Shown: positions 32,941 through 43,545, counted from the first letter of the stretch. The stretch: DNA of 64,000 nt from Mytilinidion resinicola (GCF_010093595.1 NW_022985466.1:303183-367182), one strand, 5' to 3'. Program-made: numbers and translations. Notes: a model not told the origin generated them from the letters alone.

Positions 32941-33773
32941 ATGAATAACCTACTGAGCCATGAAGACTACATGCGGATACACCTAGGGGTACGTCATTCA
33001 CATGTTCCTTTTCCGCACGAAGCTCCTTCTCTTGAGTCTCACCCGAGATTGTTTGACCGCCTTCATTAACGCAAACTGGCAACACACGCATTGCACGAAG
33101 AACAAAAACCCTTGCAAATCCGAACGAGACTGGCATAAGGCGCAGAGGGAAATGGCAGCGGAGGCAGCCAAGACGGAGCATGCGGATGACACCGTGGCGA
33201 AGACAGAAGCGGAGACAGGGTTTGTCAAGTTCGAAGCTGATGAAGGCGAGAAGAGCATGTACACACGACATTTACGCCTTTGTCTGGAGAAGCTACTGAT
33301 ATCGTAAGATTCAGGCGGCCACGGACTCGAGCAAGATGTGCGACCTAGGATCGAGAAGGCTGAGGCTGCGGACAGGCGCGGTCAGTACAGCAATTCCTCC
33401 CTTCTCGTACCATACTAACGTACTTGCGGATCCTCTAGGCATTCGCAGTACCCATCGCTCCAGGGAATGGCGAGTCAATAAGCCGCAGGACACCAAACAC
33501 CGCCGAGATATGCGACCTACGGACGTGAGGCTGGACGAACTGTTCAGGATGAAGGAGAACGTCTTTCGTGGCGGAAAAATGGTTCTGGATTTGCGTCAGC
33601 AAGTCCGAGAGATAGACCGAGACATTAGGGCTATGATCGGTCGGGAGCTCTCTGAGACTGAGACCAAGATGCTATACACTCTCTACGGCAGAAAAGAAGC
33701 GACGGAAGGGCAGATGGATCAGCTTTTGCGTGAGGCTTTCGAGGAGGCCGTGAAGTCTGGTACTAGGAACTAG
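32941..33773 (+). CDS. Hypothetical protein, four exons
   Basis: Exons 32941-32988, 33101-33303, 33349-33380 and 33439-33773 join in phase to 205 residues. Introns are 112, 45 and 58 nt. The third uses a GTCAGT donor and a CTAAC branch point. The start has good context (caccATG). The protein begins MNNLLSHEDYMRIHLG, then a Cys/Lys stretch (NKNPCKSERDWHKAQREM), an acidic middle, and a helical C-terminus (MVLDLRQQVREIDRDIRAMI, then REAFEEAVKSG). No family was recognised. The acceptor of the first intron is the least certain, since an earlier one would add residues rich in Cys and Trp. Confidence 0.65.
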
Positions 33774-33928
33774 AGTATGATATGAAGATCCTTTAGGCCA
33801 GATTCCGATGTTAGATCTGGATGATGGAAGGCTGCCGATACAATTGAAATCGTAGGATCCCTAAGCTCTTGCCAATCTTCAAGCAACCGCTCTGGCTGAT
33901 GTATTGCAATATCTGTGCCCTCATTTGC

Positions 33929-34081
33929 TACAGAACTAGGTCACACGTTTGCGCACACTGATATACCACTGCTCGGGATCTACTCTTGGTGCATTGACAC
34001 CACTGTAAGGAGTACCCCAGCTAGCAGATATTAGCTTCATCAAAAAGTACTCTAATTTCCACTCCGTTGGCGATTTAATCG
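33929..34081 (+). mobile_element. MITE remnant next to copy C
   Basis: It starts TACAGAACTAGGTCACACG and carries the inner CACTGTAAGGAGTACCCCAG. It stops where copy C begins, so it looks like a left half interrupted or cut by that insertion. Confidence 0.5.
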
Positions 34082-34211
34082 TATAGTACTAGGCCATAAG
34101 TCTGGACACACAGATACCACCGCTTGAGTGTCACTTTTGGGAGCTGTTTAAAGGCTATTGGGTACCCCAAGCAGTTGCAAGGAGTGTCCAAACTAATGAC
34201 TTGGTCCTGTA
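34082..34211 (+). mobile_element. MITE copy C, internally deleted (130 bp)
   Basis: It has TA at both ends, an outer repeat TAGTACTAGGCCATAAGT, an inner GGGTACCCCAAGCAGTTG, and end GACTTGGTCCTGTA. The middle part of the element is missing. Confidence 0.6.
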
Positions 34212-34469
34212 GTGCGTGACATTCTTCGAGAGCACTTTCAGAGTCCAGCCGGGACAGATTGGGCGCCCAACTCACGTGAGACTGGTGGAGCACGTGAGCA
34301 AGGAATGGAACAGAAATCACGAGAACGGGAGAAGTTTTGGCCGATGTCACTTTACCTGCCCTTCGAAGCCACCACAGCGACGACCCTGCTACAACCTACC
34401 TGACCCTACAGCTTCCATCTCCTCATCGCCAACCTCCTCTCCGTCTCCCTCGTACCAGCGACAGCCACG

Positions 34470-35367
34470 ATGAACTTCGAACCACCACCTACCGGCCAGC
34501 TGCCTCTACCAGAGTTTTCTCTCCCCTTCCGCCCTCACCGACCTCCCCCGCGCCCTGTGCAAGCTTCCCCGTCGTTCTCCCTCCCAATTCGTCCCCGCGC
34601 GGCCCCTCGCAATCCAGCCCACATTGAGGCCGAGCCCATATCGACCACTCCGGCACACGCAGCTGTAGCTACGGAAAGTAACTCAAAGGACCCCACACAA
34701 TGGCTCCAGTACGGCGGCCTGTGGCATCAAGTCGGCTCATTCGCGGTGGCTACTAGCATTGCCGATCCTACTCTCCCAGTCACACCGCAGGTAGAAGAGG
34801 ATGTCTTGAGAGCAGTGGTCCGTAGCGCGGAGAGGAGGGCTGTGGCACAGGCGTTGAAGCCACAGCCACAGCCACCACAGACTCAGGCGGAGAAGAAGAG
34901 AAACCGTTGGAAGGGGAGCAAATCCTTCGTGCCCCGCCCAATGGGACAAGAACTGGTGAACTTTACAAGTTCGTTCCCCGCTCTTATCTTTCCGCTTAGA
35001 TGCTGACTGACTACAGGGACATATAAGCTACGCTTCCGCACCGTCAACCCGGACTACAAGGAGCCTGAGCAGCCTCAGCAGCCTACGAGACTTACGAGAC
35101 GTGAGAGGAAGGCTGAGAGGCGACGACAAGCCGAGGCCGAGGGAAAGGAAGGGATGAGCGCACCAGGTATGGGTTGTGATCTAAGCCCTCTTGACAGATG
35201 CTGACGGGACGTGAGACTATGTCGCCTCCATTCACCGCCGCAATCGAAAACGGGGAGGGAAAATCCAGTATCTTGATTCTGCGCCTAATGAATCGAATGC
35301 GCAGATTGGGAGGCGGAAGGAGGAGGCTAGGTTGCGAGATGGTCGTAACAAGACCGCTGAGAAATAG
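34470..35367 (+). CDS. Proline-rich then basic/charged protein, hypothetical
   Basis: Exons 34470-34968, 35017-35166 and 35216-35367 join in phase to 266 residues. Introns are 48 and 49 nt with GCTGAC branch points. Residues 1-60 are Pro-rich (FSLPFRPHRPPPRPV). A WLQYGGLWHQVGSFAVA segment (about residues 75-95) is the most protein-like stretch. The C-terminus is highly charged (TRLTRRERKAERRRQAEAEG and RRKEEARLRDGRNKTAEK). No family was recognised. The start has gATG after a C/T-rich leader. Confidence 0.65.
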
Positions 35368-35956
35368 CGGTTGGGGAGGTGGATGGATACTGGGAGGTAA
35401 GAATGGGACTTGAGAGTCGACGGTCTCCCGATGGTAGAACATAGGATGAATGGATTTAAGCTCTTACCCAAACTCTAGTATTGGTGAGATCCATGGCTGA
35501 TTTTTGACACATCAACTTCACCTCCCTAAGTTTAAACCCAGATCACATCTCATTTGACGCCATCCTAAAACGACGCCATGTCAGATGTCTGTGCACACCA
35601 GTTTGCCACTGCTTGGGATTCCCCTACACGCTTTAATTATTCTAAAGGCGATGCGAAGTATATCATAGTAGACAATAGTCCACATTTTGACCCAGCGTCT
35701 ACTTGCCAACCAAACCACCTCTTACAGTAGTGTTGCAGGGCATGAGTGGAGTCCGAGATACACGGTTCAAGGTGTATTGCATGAATTCTCTGATGCATAG
35801 TGCATTTTGCCTTAACTCTGAGCACGTGCGCTTGCCACTTCTTCGGGAACCCCCATGGACTTTCGAAGATGCAAGCGGGATGTGACACTGAGAAGCGAAA
35901 AATAAACGCTTCGGTCTCCCAGGCCCTACCTAACGAAAGTGCGCCAAGTTGTGTAT
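35368..35956. other. Intergenic; no gene seen
   Basis: There is a faint MITE-like CACTGCTTGGGATTCCCC at about 35609-35626. No supported gene lies between the stop of the proline-rich gene and the convergent stop of the methyltransferase. Confidence 0.4.
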
Positions 35957-37099
35957 TCACAAACTCTCAGGGAACACCCCCTTCGTCTTACCGTAAGCTC
36001 CCCCCGCTGCTTTTCTCATTTCTAGCGCCCGCTTGTACGGTGGTGCGGTGGGCGGTTGGACGGGATCCAGACTCGTCCTGTCTTTTGGTAGATGATAAGA
36101 GGCATCCGCATCATACGCCGATAGATCTCCGCACGAAAGAAAGGGTGCGATCCATCTAATATCGTCCTCGGGTTCCTCATCTTCTGAGCCCAGTTCCAGC
36201 TCCGTGATGCCATCCTCTCGAACTCTTCGATAGGGTTTCGTGCGTTCCCCAGACGTCTCTGGATTTGGCGGTAGCTTTGAACCCGCCCCAAGTGGGTTGT
36301 CTAGGCTAGCTTTAAATCCCTTCGGTGGACAAAATCCCTCGCATACGACGAAGGCTTCGATGCTGCTTGCGCGACTGCTCCGAGGTTTTGCGACGCGAAC
36401 CCGTTTGAATACGAGTTTGAGCTGTGCATATAGAAGATCGACGTCTTTGCCTCTGAAAATCTTCGCAACGAATTTCCCGCCTGGCTTGAGAACACAGAGG
36501 GCGAGGTTCAGCGCGGCCCAGATTAGCTGGCCTTGGACGTATATGTCGAGATCGTGGAGACCTGTGACATCTGGAGCACCATCGGAGATCACGAGGTCAA
36601 CCGGGTGGGAGACAGATGTCGCCACAGGATCGAAGCTTTCGGGGTCAAGTGCTTGGAGGAGAAGGGGGATGGTTGAGGGATGGGTGATGTCTGCTCGTAG
36701 CGTCGTGATGCCTTCGAGGGGACTCATGGGTTGTAGGTCTATCGCCACAATCTTGACGTCTTTTTTCGGGTTCAGCTGCTCTTTCGTATCTGGCTTCAAT
36801 GGAGCTCCGATGCCCTCTTTTACTTTGATGGAATCATCTCCGTAGACGTATCGCCGATCCTGCTCTTTCTTCTCTTCCCATCCAGCACGCCCAAATTTCT
36901 CCCCTTTGATGAGGATTCTCGACAAAACTTGACTCCAACTTCCAGGTGCGGCGCAGAGATCGACCACTCGAGTGACATCCTCGAACAGATTGAATTCTTC
37001 GTCGATCTGGAGCAGCTTGAAGGCGCTGCGGGCTCGCCATCCTTGTTCTTTCGCTAGACGGTAGTAGGCATCACGCTTGTCCTTGGATGATTTCCCCAT
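35957..37099 (-). CDS. TRM7: tRNA 2'-O-methyltransferase, FtsJ family (TRM7-like)
   Basis: This is a single-exon gene of 380 residues. It starts MGKSSKDKRDAYYRLAKEQG with the catalytic Lys in RSAFKLLQ (K28). The SAM-binding loop VVDLCAAPGSWSQVLS follows, then an insertion of about 50 charged residues common in fungi, AIDLQPM, the DGAPDVTGLHDLD motif with the catalytic Asp, GGKFVAKIFRG with the second Lys, and SRASSIEAFVV with the Glu. This is the K-D-K-E set of the family. TRM7 methylates positions 32 and 34 of the anticodon loop of some tRNAs, in the cytosol and with a partner protein. It lies head to head with the MAK5-like gene, and the short shared upstream region may serve both. Confidence 0.93.
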   Translation of the reverse strand: MGKSSKDKRDAYYRLAKEQGWRARSAFKLLQIDEEFNLFEDVTRVVDLCAAPGSWSQVLSRILIKGEKFGRAGWEEKKEQDRRYVYGDDSIKVKEGIGAPLKPDTKEQLNPKKDVKIVAIDLQPMSPLEGITTLRADITHPSTIPLLLQALDPESFDPVATSVSHPVDLVISDGAPDVTGLHDLDIYVQGQLIWAALNLALCVLKPGGKFVAKIFRGKDVDLLYAQLKLVFKRVRVAKPRSSRASSIEAFVVCEGFCPPKGFKASLDNPLGAGSKLPPNPETSGERTKPYRRVREDGITELELGSEDEEPEDDIRWIAPFLSCGDLSAYDADASYHLPKDRTSLDPVQPPTAPPYKRALEMRKAAGGAYGKTKGVFPESL

Positions 37100-37178
37100 T
37101 CTTTAGGTGGATGTGAGGCCTAAGTATCATGGTGTTGAGGTGGGCATCAATGGGTTGTGGTGAAGAGGTGAGGTTGGG

Positions 37179-39803
37179 ATGAAACCAAGTCCGACAACGG
37201 CAAGCCGAGCCGAGCAGAAGTTTTTCGCGACATCGCAACTCCAACATTTTCTTCACCACGACGTCTATCCCCAGCAGCACCCACACGAACCCTATGCGAT
37301 GGCGCAACCAGACAAGAAACGAGGGCTTCCGCCCAAAATCGCCGCGATGAAAGCACGAAAGCGCCAAAAGGTCGAGAACCCCACCGCCTCTACCTCCCAA
37401 ACACCCAAAGACGCGAAACAAGGGCAGAAAGTGCGCCTCGACGAGCTACAATGGACGGAAGTGGAGATGCCTGACCGGATGGACGATTTTGAGGGCTTTT
37501 TTGGGCTAGAAGAGATTGACGATGTGAAAGTTGTGAGGCAGGACAATGGGAGGATGTATTTTGAGGCGTTGGATGAGAAGATAATCAAGAGCGGAGCGGA
37601 GAATGGCAGAGCGAAAGCCAACGGAGCGGAAGCAGGCGATGAGAACGATACTGGGGATGATGGCGCAGACGATACAGAGTGGTCTGGTTTTGGAGACGAC
37701 GATGCCGAGTCGGTGAAGCTAGTCGAAGCTCCAACGAAGAAGTCAATCCTAAAGGAGAAGAAAGACGCCAAGAAAGGTCAAAATGATGCGAAGAAGAAGG
37801 AGCAGAAAGATACCAAGAAATTCGATAGAAAGGATACCAAGAAGAAAGCAAAGGACTCAAAGACATCGGCTCCTTCTCTGAAAAGTGATATCACGGGTTT
37901 TGAGGCGCTCGAAGCCCTGCACGAAGACGAAGAGGAGATGGACGTATCTGCGTGGGAAGAACTAGAACTTCTACCCCAGACCTTGTCATCGCTTTCAAAG
38001 CTCGGATTCGCCAACCCTACGCCAATTCAATCCTCCGCGATACCGGAAATTCTGGCTGGCAACGATGTGATTGGGAAAGCGTCAACGGGGTCTGGAAAGA
38101 CTCTAGCATTTGGAATCCCAATTCTTGAGAGCTATCTTGCACGACCAAAGAAGACTGCAAACGACACGAAGACCTCTGAGCAGAAGCCACCGCTTGCCTT
38201 GATTCTATCACCAACTCGAGAATTGGCTCACCAAATCACCGACCATCTCAATGCGCTTTTCGAAGGAGGGAATTTTGACGGTCCATTAATCGCAACGTTG
38301 ACAGGAGGTCTCTCAGAGCAGAAGCAACAGCGTCTGCTAGCCCATGCAGACGTTGTGATTGGTACGCCTGGGCGATTGTGGCAAGCTATGAGAGAAGGAC
38401 ACGGTCTCGTCAAACTATTCAAGCAGACTCGATTCTTAGTCATTGATGAAGCCGATCGTCTTCTCTCTCAAGGCAACTTCAAAGAAGTCGAAGAGATACT
38501 CAACGTCCTCGAACGCCAAGATGATGAAGCCGTTTCCGACGCCGAGTCCGAAACCTCAAGTCCAGCTCCCACAGCTGCCGTAACTCCTCCCCGCCAAACT
38601 CTCGTCTTCTCCGCAACCTTCAACAAAGATTTGCAACAAAAACTCTCGGGTCGAGCCCGCAAGTCCTCCACCTCAAACCTCGCCACCCCCCAACAGTCTA
38701 TGGAATACCTTCTCACCCGCCTCCGCTTCCATGCCTCCCCATCTGGGAAACCCAAATTCATCGACGCCGATCCGTCTTCCCAACTCGCTCACAAGATTCG
38801 TGAAGGTCTCGTCGAATGTGGTGCGCTAGAAAAGGATCTTTACGCCTACGCACTCCTGCTCCATCACCCGAACGTTCGGACGCTTCTCTTCACGAACTCA
38901 ATATCCGCTGTCCGCCGCCTAGCACCATTCTTGCAGAACCTGGGCCTTCCGGCGCTGCCGCTGCATAGCCAAATGGCGCAGAAAGCGCGGATGAGATCTA
39001 TCGAGAAATTCAAGTCCCAAGAAGGCGCAATTCTTGTGGCGACGGATGTTGCAGCGAGAGGGCTCGATATCCCAGCTGTGGCTTTGGTGCTACATTACCA
39101 TCTACCGCGAGCTGCAAACACGTACATACATCGTGCGGGGCGTACGGCACGTGGAGATGCTAGTGGAAGCAGCATCCTCCTCTGTGCGCCCGATGAGGTA
39201 GCAGGCGTGAGACGTTTGATCGCGAATGTACATCAGAGGTCGACGTTCGCGTCTGAGCAACACGACAGCGAGGACTCCGGTGACAGTTCCGACGGAGACG
39301 AGGACGACAAAGCGACAGAAAAGAAGGTCACCAAGAAGAAGGATTTCAATAAAAAGAAAGGAAACCACTTTATTCGCACCCTAGATATCGACCGCCGTCT
39401 GGTAGCCCGCATCAAACCACGCGCAGATCTCTCCAAGAAAATCACCGATGTCCAAGCCGCTAAAGAAAAAAAATCAAGCGCTGATGACTTCCTCCGCCAA
39501 GCCGCTGAAGATCTCGGCGTTGACTATGATTCCGAGGAACTCGATGCCCAAGGCTCTGCTGGAAGGATGAATAGAGGAGCAGGCCGCAAGAGGCGCGAGC
39601 GAGAAGCAAGGGGTATGGGCAAGGATGAAATGGGCGCATTAAGGGCCGAATTGAAGGATCTTTTGAGCCGGAGGGTCAACGTGGGTGTGAGCGAGAAGTA
39701 TCTGACCAGTGGCGGGGTGGATATCAACGCGCTGCTGAAGGGCGATGGCAAAGGTATCTTCTTAGGTCAGGTAAGTGGGGTAGGGTTGTTTGACGACAAA
39801 TGA
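37179..39803 (+). CDS. MAK5: DEAD-box RNA helicase, 60S ribosome biogenesis (MAK5-like)
   Basis: This is one exon of 874 codons. The more likely start is the internal ATG at 37299 (MAQPDKKRGLPPKIAAMKAR), giving 834 residues, because the preceding 40 residues look non-conserved. A charged, Lys-rich N-terminus of about 240 residues precedes the helicase core: Q motif (GFANPTPIQ), motif I ASTGSGKT (about residue 301 of the longer form), PTRELA, TPGRL, DEAD (about 422), SAT, then VATDVAARGLDIP and HRAGRTAR. Long insertions after DEAD and before the C-terminal lobe fit MAK5/DDX24. It acts in the nucleolus on large-subunit precursors. A MITE begins 21 nt after the stop, presumably in the 3' UTR. 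Confidence 0.92.
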   Translation: MKPSPTTASRAEQKFFATSQLQHFLHHDVYPQQHPHEPYAMAQPDKKRGLPPKIAAMKARKRQKVENPTASTSQTPKDAKQGQKVRLDELQWTEVEMPDRMDDFEGFFGLEEIDDVKVVRQDNGRMYFEALDEKIIKSGAENGRAKANGAEAGDENDTGDDGADDTEWSGFGDDDAESVKLVEAPTKKSILKEKKDAKKGQNDAKKKEQKDTKKFDRKDTKKKAKDSKTSAPSLKSDITGFEALEALHEDEEEMDVSAWEELELLPQTLSSLSKLGFANPTPIQSSAIPEILAGNDVIGKASTGSGKTLAFGIPILESYLARPKKTANDTKTSEQKPPLALILSPTRELAHQITDHLNALFEGGNFDGPLIATLTGGLSEQKQQRLLAHADVVIGTPGRLWQAMREGHGLVKLFKQTRFLVIDEADRLLSQGNFKEVEEILNVLERQDDEAVSDAESETSSPAPTAAVTPPRQTLVFSATFNKDLQQKLSGRARKSSTSNLATPQQSMEYLLTRLRFHASPSGKPKFIDADPSSQLAHKIREGLVECGALEKDLYAYALLLHHPNVRTLLFTNSISAVRRLAPFLQNLGLPALPLHSQMAQKARMRSIEKFKSQEGAILVATDVAARGLDIPAVALVLHYHLPRAANTYIHRAGRTARGDASGSSILLCAPDEVAGVRRLIANVHQRSTFASEQHDSEDSGDSSDGDEDDKATEKKVTKKKDFNKKKGNHFIRTLDIDRRLVARIKPRADLSKKITDVQAAKEKKSSADDFLRQAAEDLGVDYDSEELDAQGSAGRMNRGAGRKRREREARGMGKDEMGALRAELKDLLSRRVNVGVSEKYLTSGGVDINALLKGDGKGIFLGQVSGVGLFDDK

Positions 39804-39823
39804 ACTTTACGGCCAAATAGACG

Positions 39824-40047
39824 TACAGGACTAAGTTATAAGCTTGGGCACACGCATATATCACAGTTTCAGCTCCACTCTTGCTCGATTGACACCACCG
39901 TAAGGAGTACCCCAGCCAAAAGGCAATAGCTTCGTCAACAGGTAGTCTAATATTCACTACGTTGGCCTTGACATCGCATCTAGAGAGATAAAAGCCTATC
40001 GGGGTACCTCAAACAGTTGCAAGGGGTCTCAATTAATTCATTTGCTA
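39824..40047 (+). mobile_element. MITE copy D
   Basis: It starts TACAGGACTAAGTTATAAGC and keeps GACACCACCGTAAGGAGTAC and CGGGGTACCTCAAACAGTTG. The right end is worn. It is very similar to copy E and shares 14 of the 16 bases just left of its border with E, outside the element proper. Confidence 0.7.
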
Positions 40048-40050
40048 TGC

Positions 40051-41105
40051 CTATTCTTCGTCTTCCGAGGGATCCTCTTCCACCCTCTTCCTCTCCCGCC
40101 TACTCCGCCTCTCCTCCTTCTCCCGCAGCTCCCGAATCTGCTCTTGGAGTGCCTCATTGTCCTTATAGAGCGATTTGAAGCCTACCGACATCACTACCAG
40201 AGTGGCATCAGCCCTACTCTTCGCCTCCTCGATTTTCTCGAGCTTCTTCTCCAGCTTGCCATACTGTTTACTAAGCTTATTTGAGTCTTGGCGCAATTTC
40301 TTCATCTCCACTATACACAATTACGCATCAGCACACACCCTGTCTGTGTACACTTGCTCGCCACTGTCTGAGGTGCTCCAGAGTGTCATCGGAAACTCAA
40401 GTGAGATGTAAAGTCTTCAACAGCATGAACAGGCGTGAATCCGACAGCTTGCCATCGTCTACGCCAATTCACACCATCTCGGACGGTACATCGCATCTAG
40501 ATCTTTACTGATGCGCCAGGGTACCTCAGACAGCGGGGAGCAAGTATAAAAGCAGTAGTGAAACAGGGGAGGATTAGGACTTACACTGGAGCGACTCTAA
40601 CTCCAGCCCCGTCTCCACCGTCTCCACCACCGCCTCGTCCATCTCCATGTCTTCGTCGTCTTCGTCGTCGTCGTCGCCTATAAACTTACATTAGTACACT
40701 GTTCTACTACGCAATCTGTTCTGGAAAAGCCTATCCGTAAACCTTAGATACTGTGCAGATTCACTACACAGATATCAAAGAGTCTCGAAAGGCCTTATTG
40801 GGCAGACAGTATACAAAGGGTACATTTACGGACGGCAAGCGGGGGGGACTCCCGCATCTCCTCCTCGTCCTCTTCCTGCTTCTTCTTCCCCTTCTTCCCC
40901 TTCTTGGCCTTGCGGCGGCGGCGGGAGGGCGCCGGAGCGGAGATGAGGGCGGCGGCGGAGGGCTTTGGGAGGTGGCGGCGGCGCGGACGGCGGCCGGCGT
41001 CGGCGCGAGTTTTCTACATAAATGTTAGCATTACGTGGACGACGTGATAAAGCTAGTAGAGGAATAACAGGAATAGTACGAATGACTTACGGAGCGGGTC
41101 TGCAT
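40051..41105 (-). CDS. Basic N-terminus/coiled-coil protein, paralogue B
   Basis: Four exons on the minus strand, 41105-41091, 41013-40830, 40677-40585 and 40310-40051, join in phase to 183 residues. Donors are GTAAGT, GTAAAT and GTAAGT. Acceptors are ATGTAG, TATAG and GTATAG. The first exon encodes five residues (MQTRS), as in paralogue A. The rest is a basic, Ala/Pro/Lys-rich region (SRRRRKAKKGKKGKKKQEE), an Asp/Glu run, GLELESLQ, and a coiled coil (LSKQYGKLEKKLEKIEEAKS) ending in a charged tail. It sits exactly between MITE copies D and E. The stop codon is 3 bases from the end of copy D. No domain was recognised. Confidence 0.7.
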
Positions 41106-41139
41106 GGTGGCGATCTGGAGGCTCGTCCAGACGCTGTGT

Positions 41140-41310
41140 GATGGTGCTGGAGAAAAAAAAAATAAAGGCAATGCGGGAAGCTTTATACCAACTTACGGCA
41201 CTAACCTTCACGTCACTAGCGTGCTATTATGTTTGGTGAAGGTTGCGGAAAAGTGATTGTCGGGATGCGGCATCCGTAGTGAAGGTAGAGATATTCACCG
41301 GATTGGAATT
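41140..41310 (-). promoter_or_regulatory. Upstream block conserved with paralogue A
   Basis: It matches 30825-31035 in order: an A-run, GCGGGAAGCTTTATA, GCACTAACCTTCAC, TTTGGTGAAGGTTG, GGATGCGGCATCCGTAGTG and TTCACCGGATTG. AACCTTCAC and GTGAAGGTT form a clean 9-base inverted repeat here. Confidence 0.55.
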
Positions 41311-41333
41311 GATGGTTTCACGGCCTAATAGAC

Positions 41334-41564
41334 GTACAGGACTAAGTCGTAAGCTTGTGCACACGCATATATCACAGTTTTGGCTCCACTCTTGCTCAAT
41401 TGACACCTCCGTAAGGAGTACCCCAGCGAAAATGTAATAGCTTCGTCACAAGGTAGTCTAATCCTTACTATGTTGGCCTTAAAATTGTATGTAGAGGCAG
41501 AAAAGCCTATCGGGGTACCTCAAACAGTTGCAAGGAGTGCCCAAACTTAGGTCTTGGTAATGTA
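41334..41564 (+). mobile_element. MITE copy E, full length
   Basis: It starts TACAGGACTAAGTCGTAAGC and ends GTCTTGGTAATGTA, 231 bp, with TA at both ends. It is the closest relative of copy D. Confidence 0.75.
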
Positions 41565-41719
41565 GGTACAGGCGTCTTGTAGCCTAGTGGCACGGTTTAT
41601 CGGACTTTTGATTCTCCTTTCCGATGAATGTATTCATTTATTCCTGTTAACCTGCCACACTACATATCTCGCGCCCGTTAACGCGAATCTTGCACCCAAC
41701 ATCAACAACCTCGACAGAC

Positions 41720-42987
41720 ATGGAGAAGACTGCCAAGATGACAGGCACTGTATGTCCCTCCCTCCTTTTTTTCATAATGTCCACTCTTCTGTCCTCCACT
41801 GCATTCCGCTTCTGACGTAGTATAGTATAAACGCCTTCCCTCTCCAACCTCTCGCGCCGACGAGGAGCGTCCTCGAAATCGTGCCCGCGTGGAAATGCCA
41901 ACTCTTCACCAATTCCTATCTGACAGTGGCAACGGACAGCGCACCTACGGTCGCGCTGGAGAGTCCATGACTGATCAGCGCGCCCCATCTCTAGCCCTAG
42001 CTCCAGTCCCAACCCCAACTGGCGACGAAGAGTATGCTCGTCGCCTCCAACGTATGGAGAAGTTAGCAATGAATCCCCCGGATGAGCGTCAGAAGGACTT
42101 CGGCAGCGGCTTGAGACAGCCCCACTCAGTCCCAGCTCTGAGCGGCGATGAACATCGTCTTCGCCGTCTTGTCCGCAAGGAAAAGTTCAGTCGGCCCGAG
42201 CGTCTGAGCTTCTATGGCGAGAGAGAGAAGAAGTCCAGCATAACGGCGCCAGCATCACCTCCCTTCGCCACTCCGGCCGGCACTGCCGAGCTCACTCGCC
42301 TTCTCGACCGCGCGAACAAGTACCCTATGGAAGATGTGAAGGCCTACGCACGGGAGAAGACCTTTGGCTCGACGACACCAGCACCAGCCCGACCTCGCGG
42401 TAGCGATATCCCGACTCCTCGTCGTTTCGACCGCATGACCCCGATCACCTACGACGAGCAACAGAAGAAGTCCGACCTGCCGATCCCAGCTCGGCCCACA
42501 GCCGTTGATGAGGACACCGACGACATGCGAGCGGATTCCATTTCCAGTCCAAGGGCGGCCCCATCCGGTCCTGAGTTCAACTTCGATCTCCCGACTCCCT
42601 CTCGTGCCTTTGCCACGAAGCTTCCCATTGAAGGGCAAGGTTAGCCTGGCCCTCTATCACATTTTCCTTATCTTCCCTAACGCTCAACCTTCAGATGCCG
42701 CTCCAATCGACTTCCTCTCACCCGGCGAGCAGCAGCTGCATGGCGTCATCTATGAGCAAAACAACCGTATCGCCGAACTCGAGATGCGCCTCAGAGACAC
42801 AGAGAAGGCCGCTGCAAAGTCAGAGGCCGCTCGGGCGCAGATGGCATGCTACACTGACCAGGTACGCACTGCTCGGGATCGGCTGGCGAAAGAACTGGCG
42901 GCCGAAAAGCAGAAAGCAGAGACGAACGAAGGTATTCGGGTGAAGGTGGATCTGATGTGGGTGGAGTATAAGAAGAGACATGGATAG
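41720..42987 (+). CDS. Protein with a three-fold internal repeat and a coiled-coil end
   Basis: Exons 41720-41749, 41826-42639 and 42695-42987 join in phase to 378 residues. Introns are 76 and 55 nt. The second has an unusual GTTAGC donor, but the phase fits. Three repeats of about 45 residues follow one another: TPTGDEEYARRLQRMEKLAM, LSGDEHRLRRLVRKEKFSRP and TPAGTAELTRLLDRANKYPM, each preceded by a Pro/Ala-rich piece and followed by a charged end. The C-terminus is a coiled coil (NNRIAELEMRLRDTEKAAAK). No known domain. The start has gacATGg context. Confidence 0.7.
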
Positions 42988-43365
42988 AGTCTCAAGACTT
43001 GAGATGGCCATGTCACGTGATCCGGATAGAGTCCAGGTTTCGACAAGACTGTGACCACGTCTCTAAGGGCTCAGAAGTCTATTGAGGGACCTCATACACT
43101 GCTAGAACCAATTCAAAGACACTTGAGATGATGATGGGATCAAAATAGTGCAAACAAACCTTTGCCATTGGCCTATGAACTCTGAGTCTGTGAACATCTT
43201 CACCTGCACCACCGATCCCGCATTCTGAACATTCCCTAGGCGCAACTTCTACCAAAGTTGGTACCACAGTAATACCGGCATCGCCATCACAAAGCGTCTG
43301 GAAGAGCCTCTCGACCGCCGGCATCATCACCGGCTTTGTGAACACCCATAGCCGGTCATGGTGGT

Positions 43366-43545
43366 GCAGCTCACTGACTTTTGGAAGCTGGATACCACTG
43401 CGAGGGGTGGCCTAGTTAGCTGGTAGCCGGGCGGGCAAAAGGCGGCCCAAATCCTATTGCAGTACTTTTGCATGGCGGTCGAGAACATGAAAGCATGTAC
43501 GGGGCACCCCAGGCGGTGAAGGACTGTGCCTATAGCTTTGTTATA
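43366..43545. mobile_element. MITE-like element with inner-type inverted repeats
   Basis: The left motif CACTGCGAGGGGTGGCC and the complement of the right motif (GGGGCACCCCAGGCGGTG) form inverted repeats of the inner type seen in the main family. The outer repeat is not clear. Ends are approximate. Confidence 0.45.

Noticed and set aside
36240..36845. 201-codon plus-strand frame in the TRM7-like gene
   Set aside because: Antisense shadow of a conserved methyltransferase, with no independent support.
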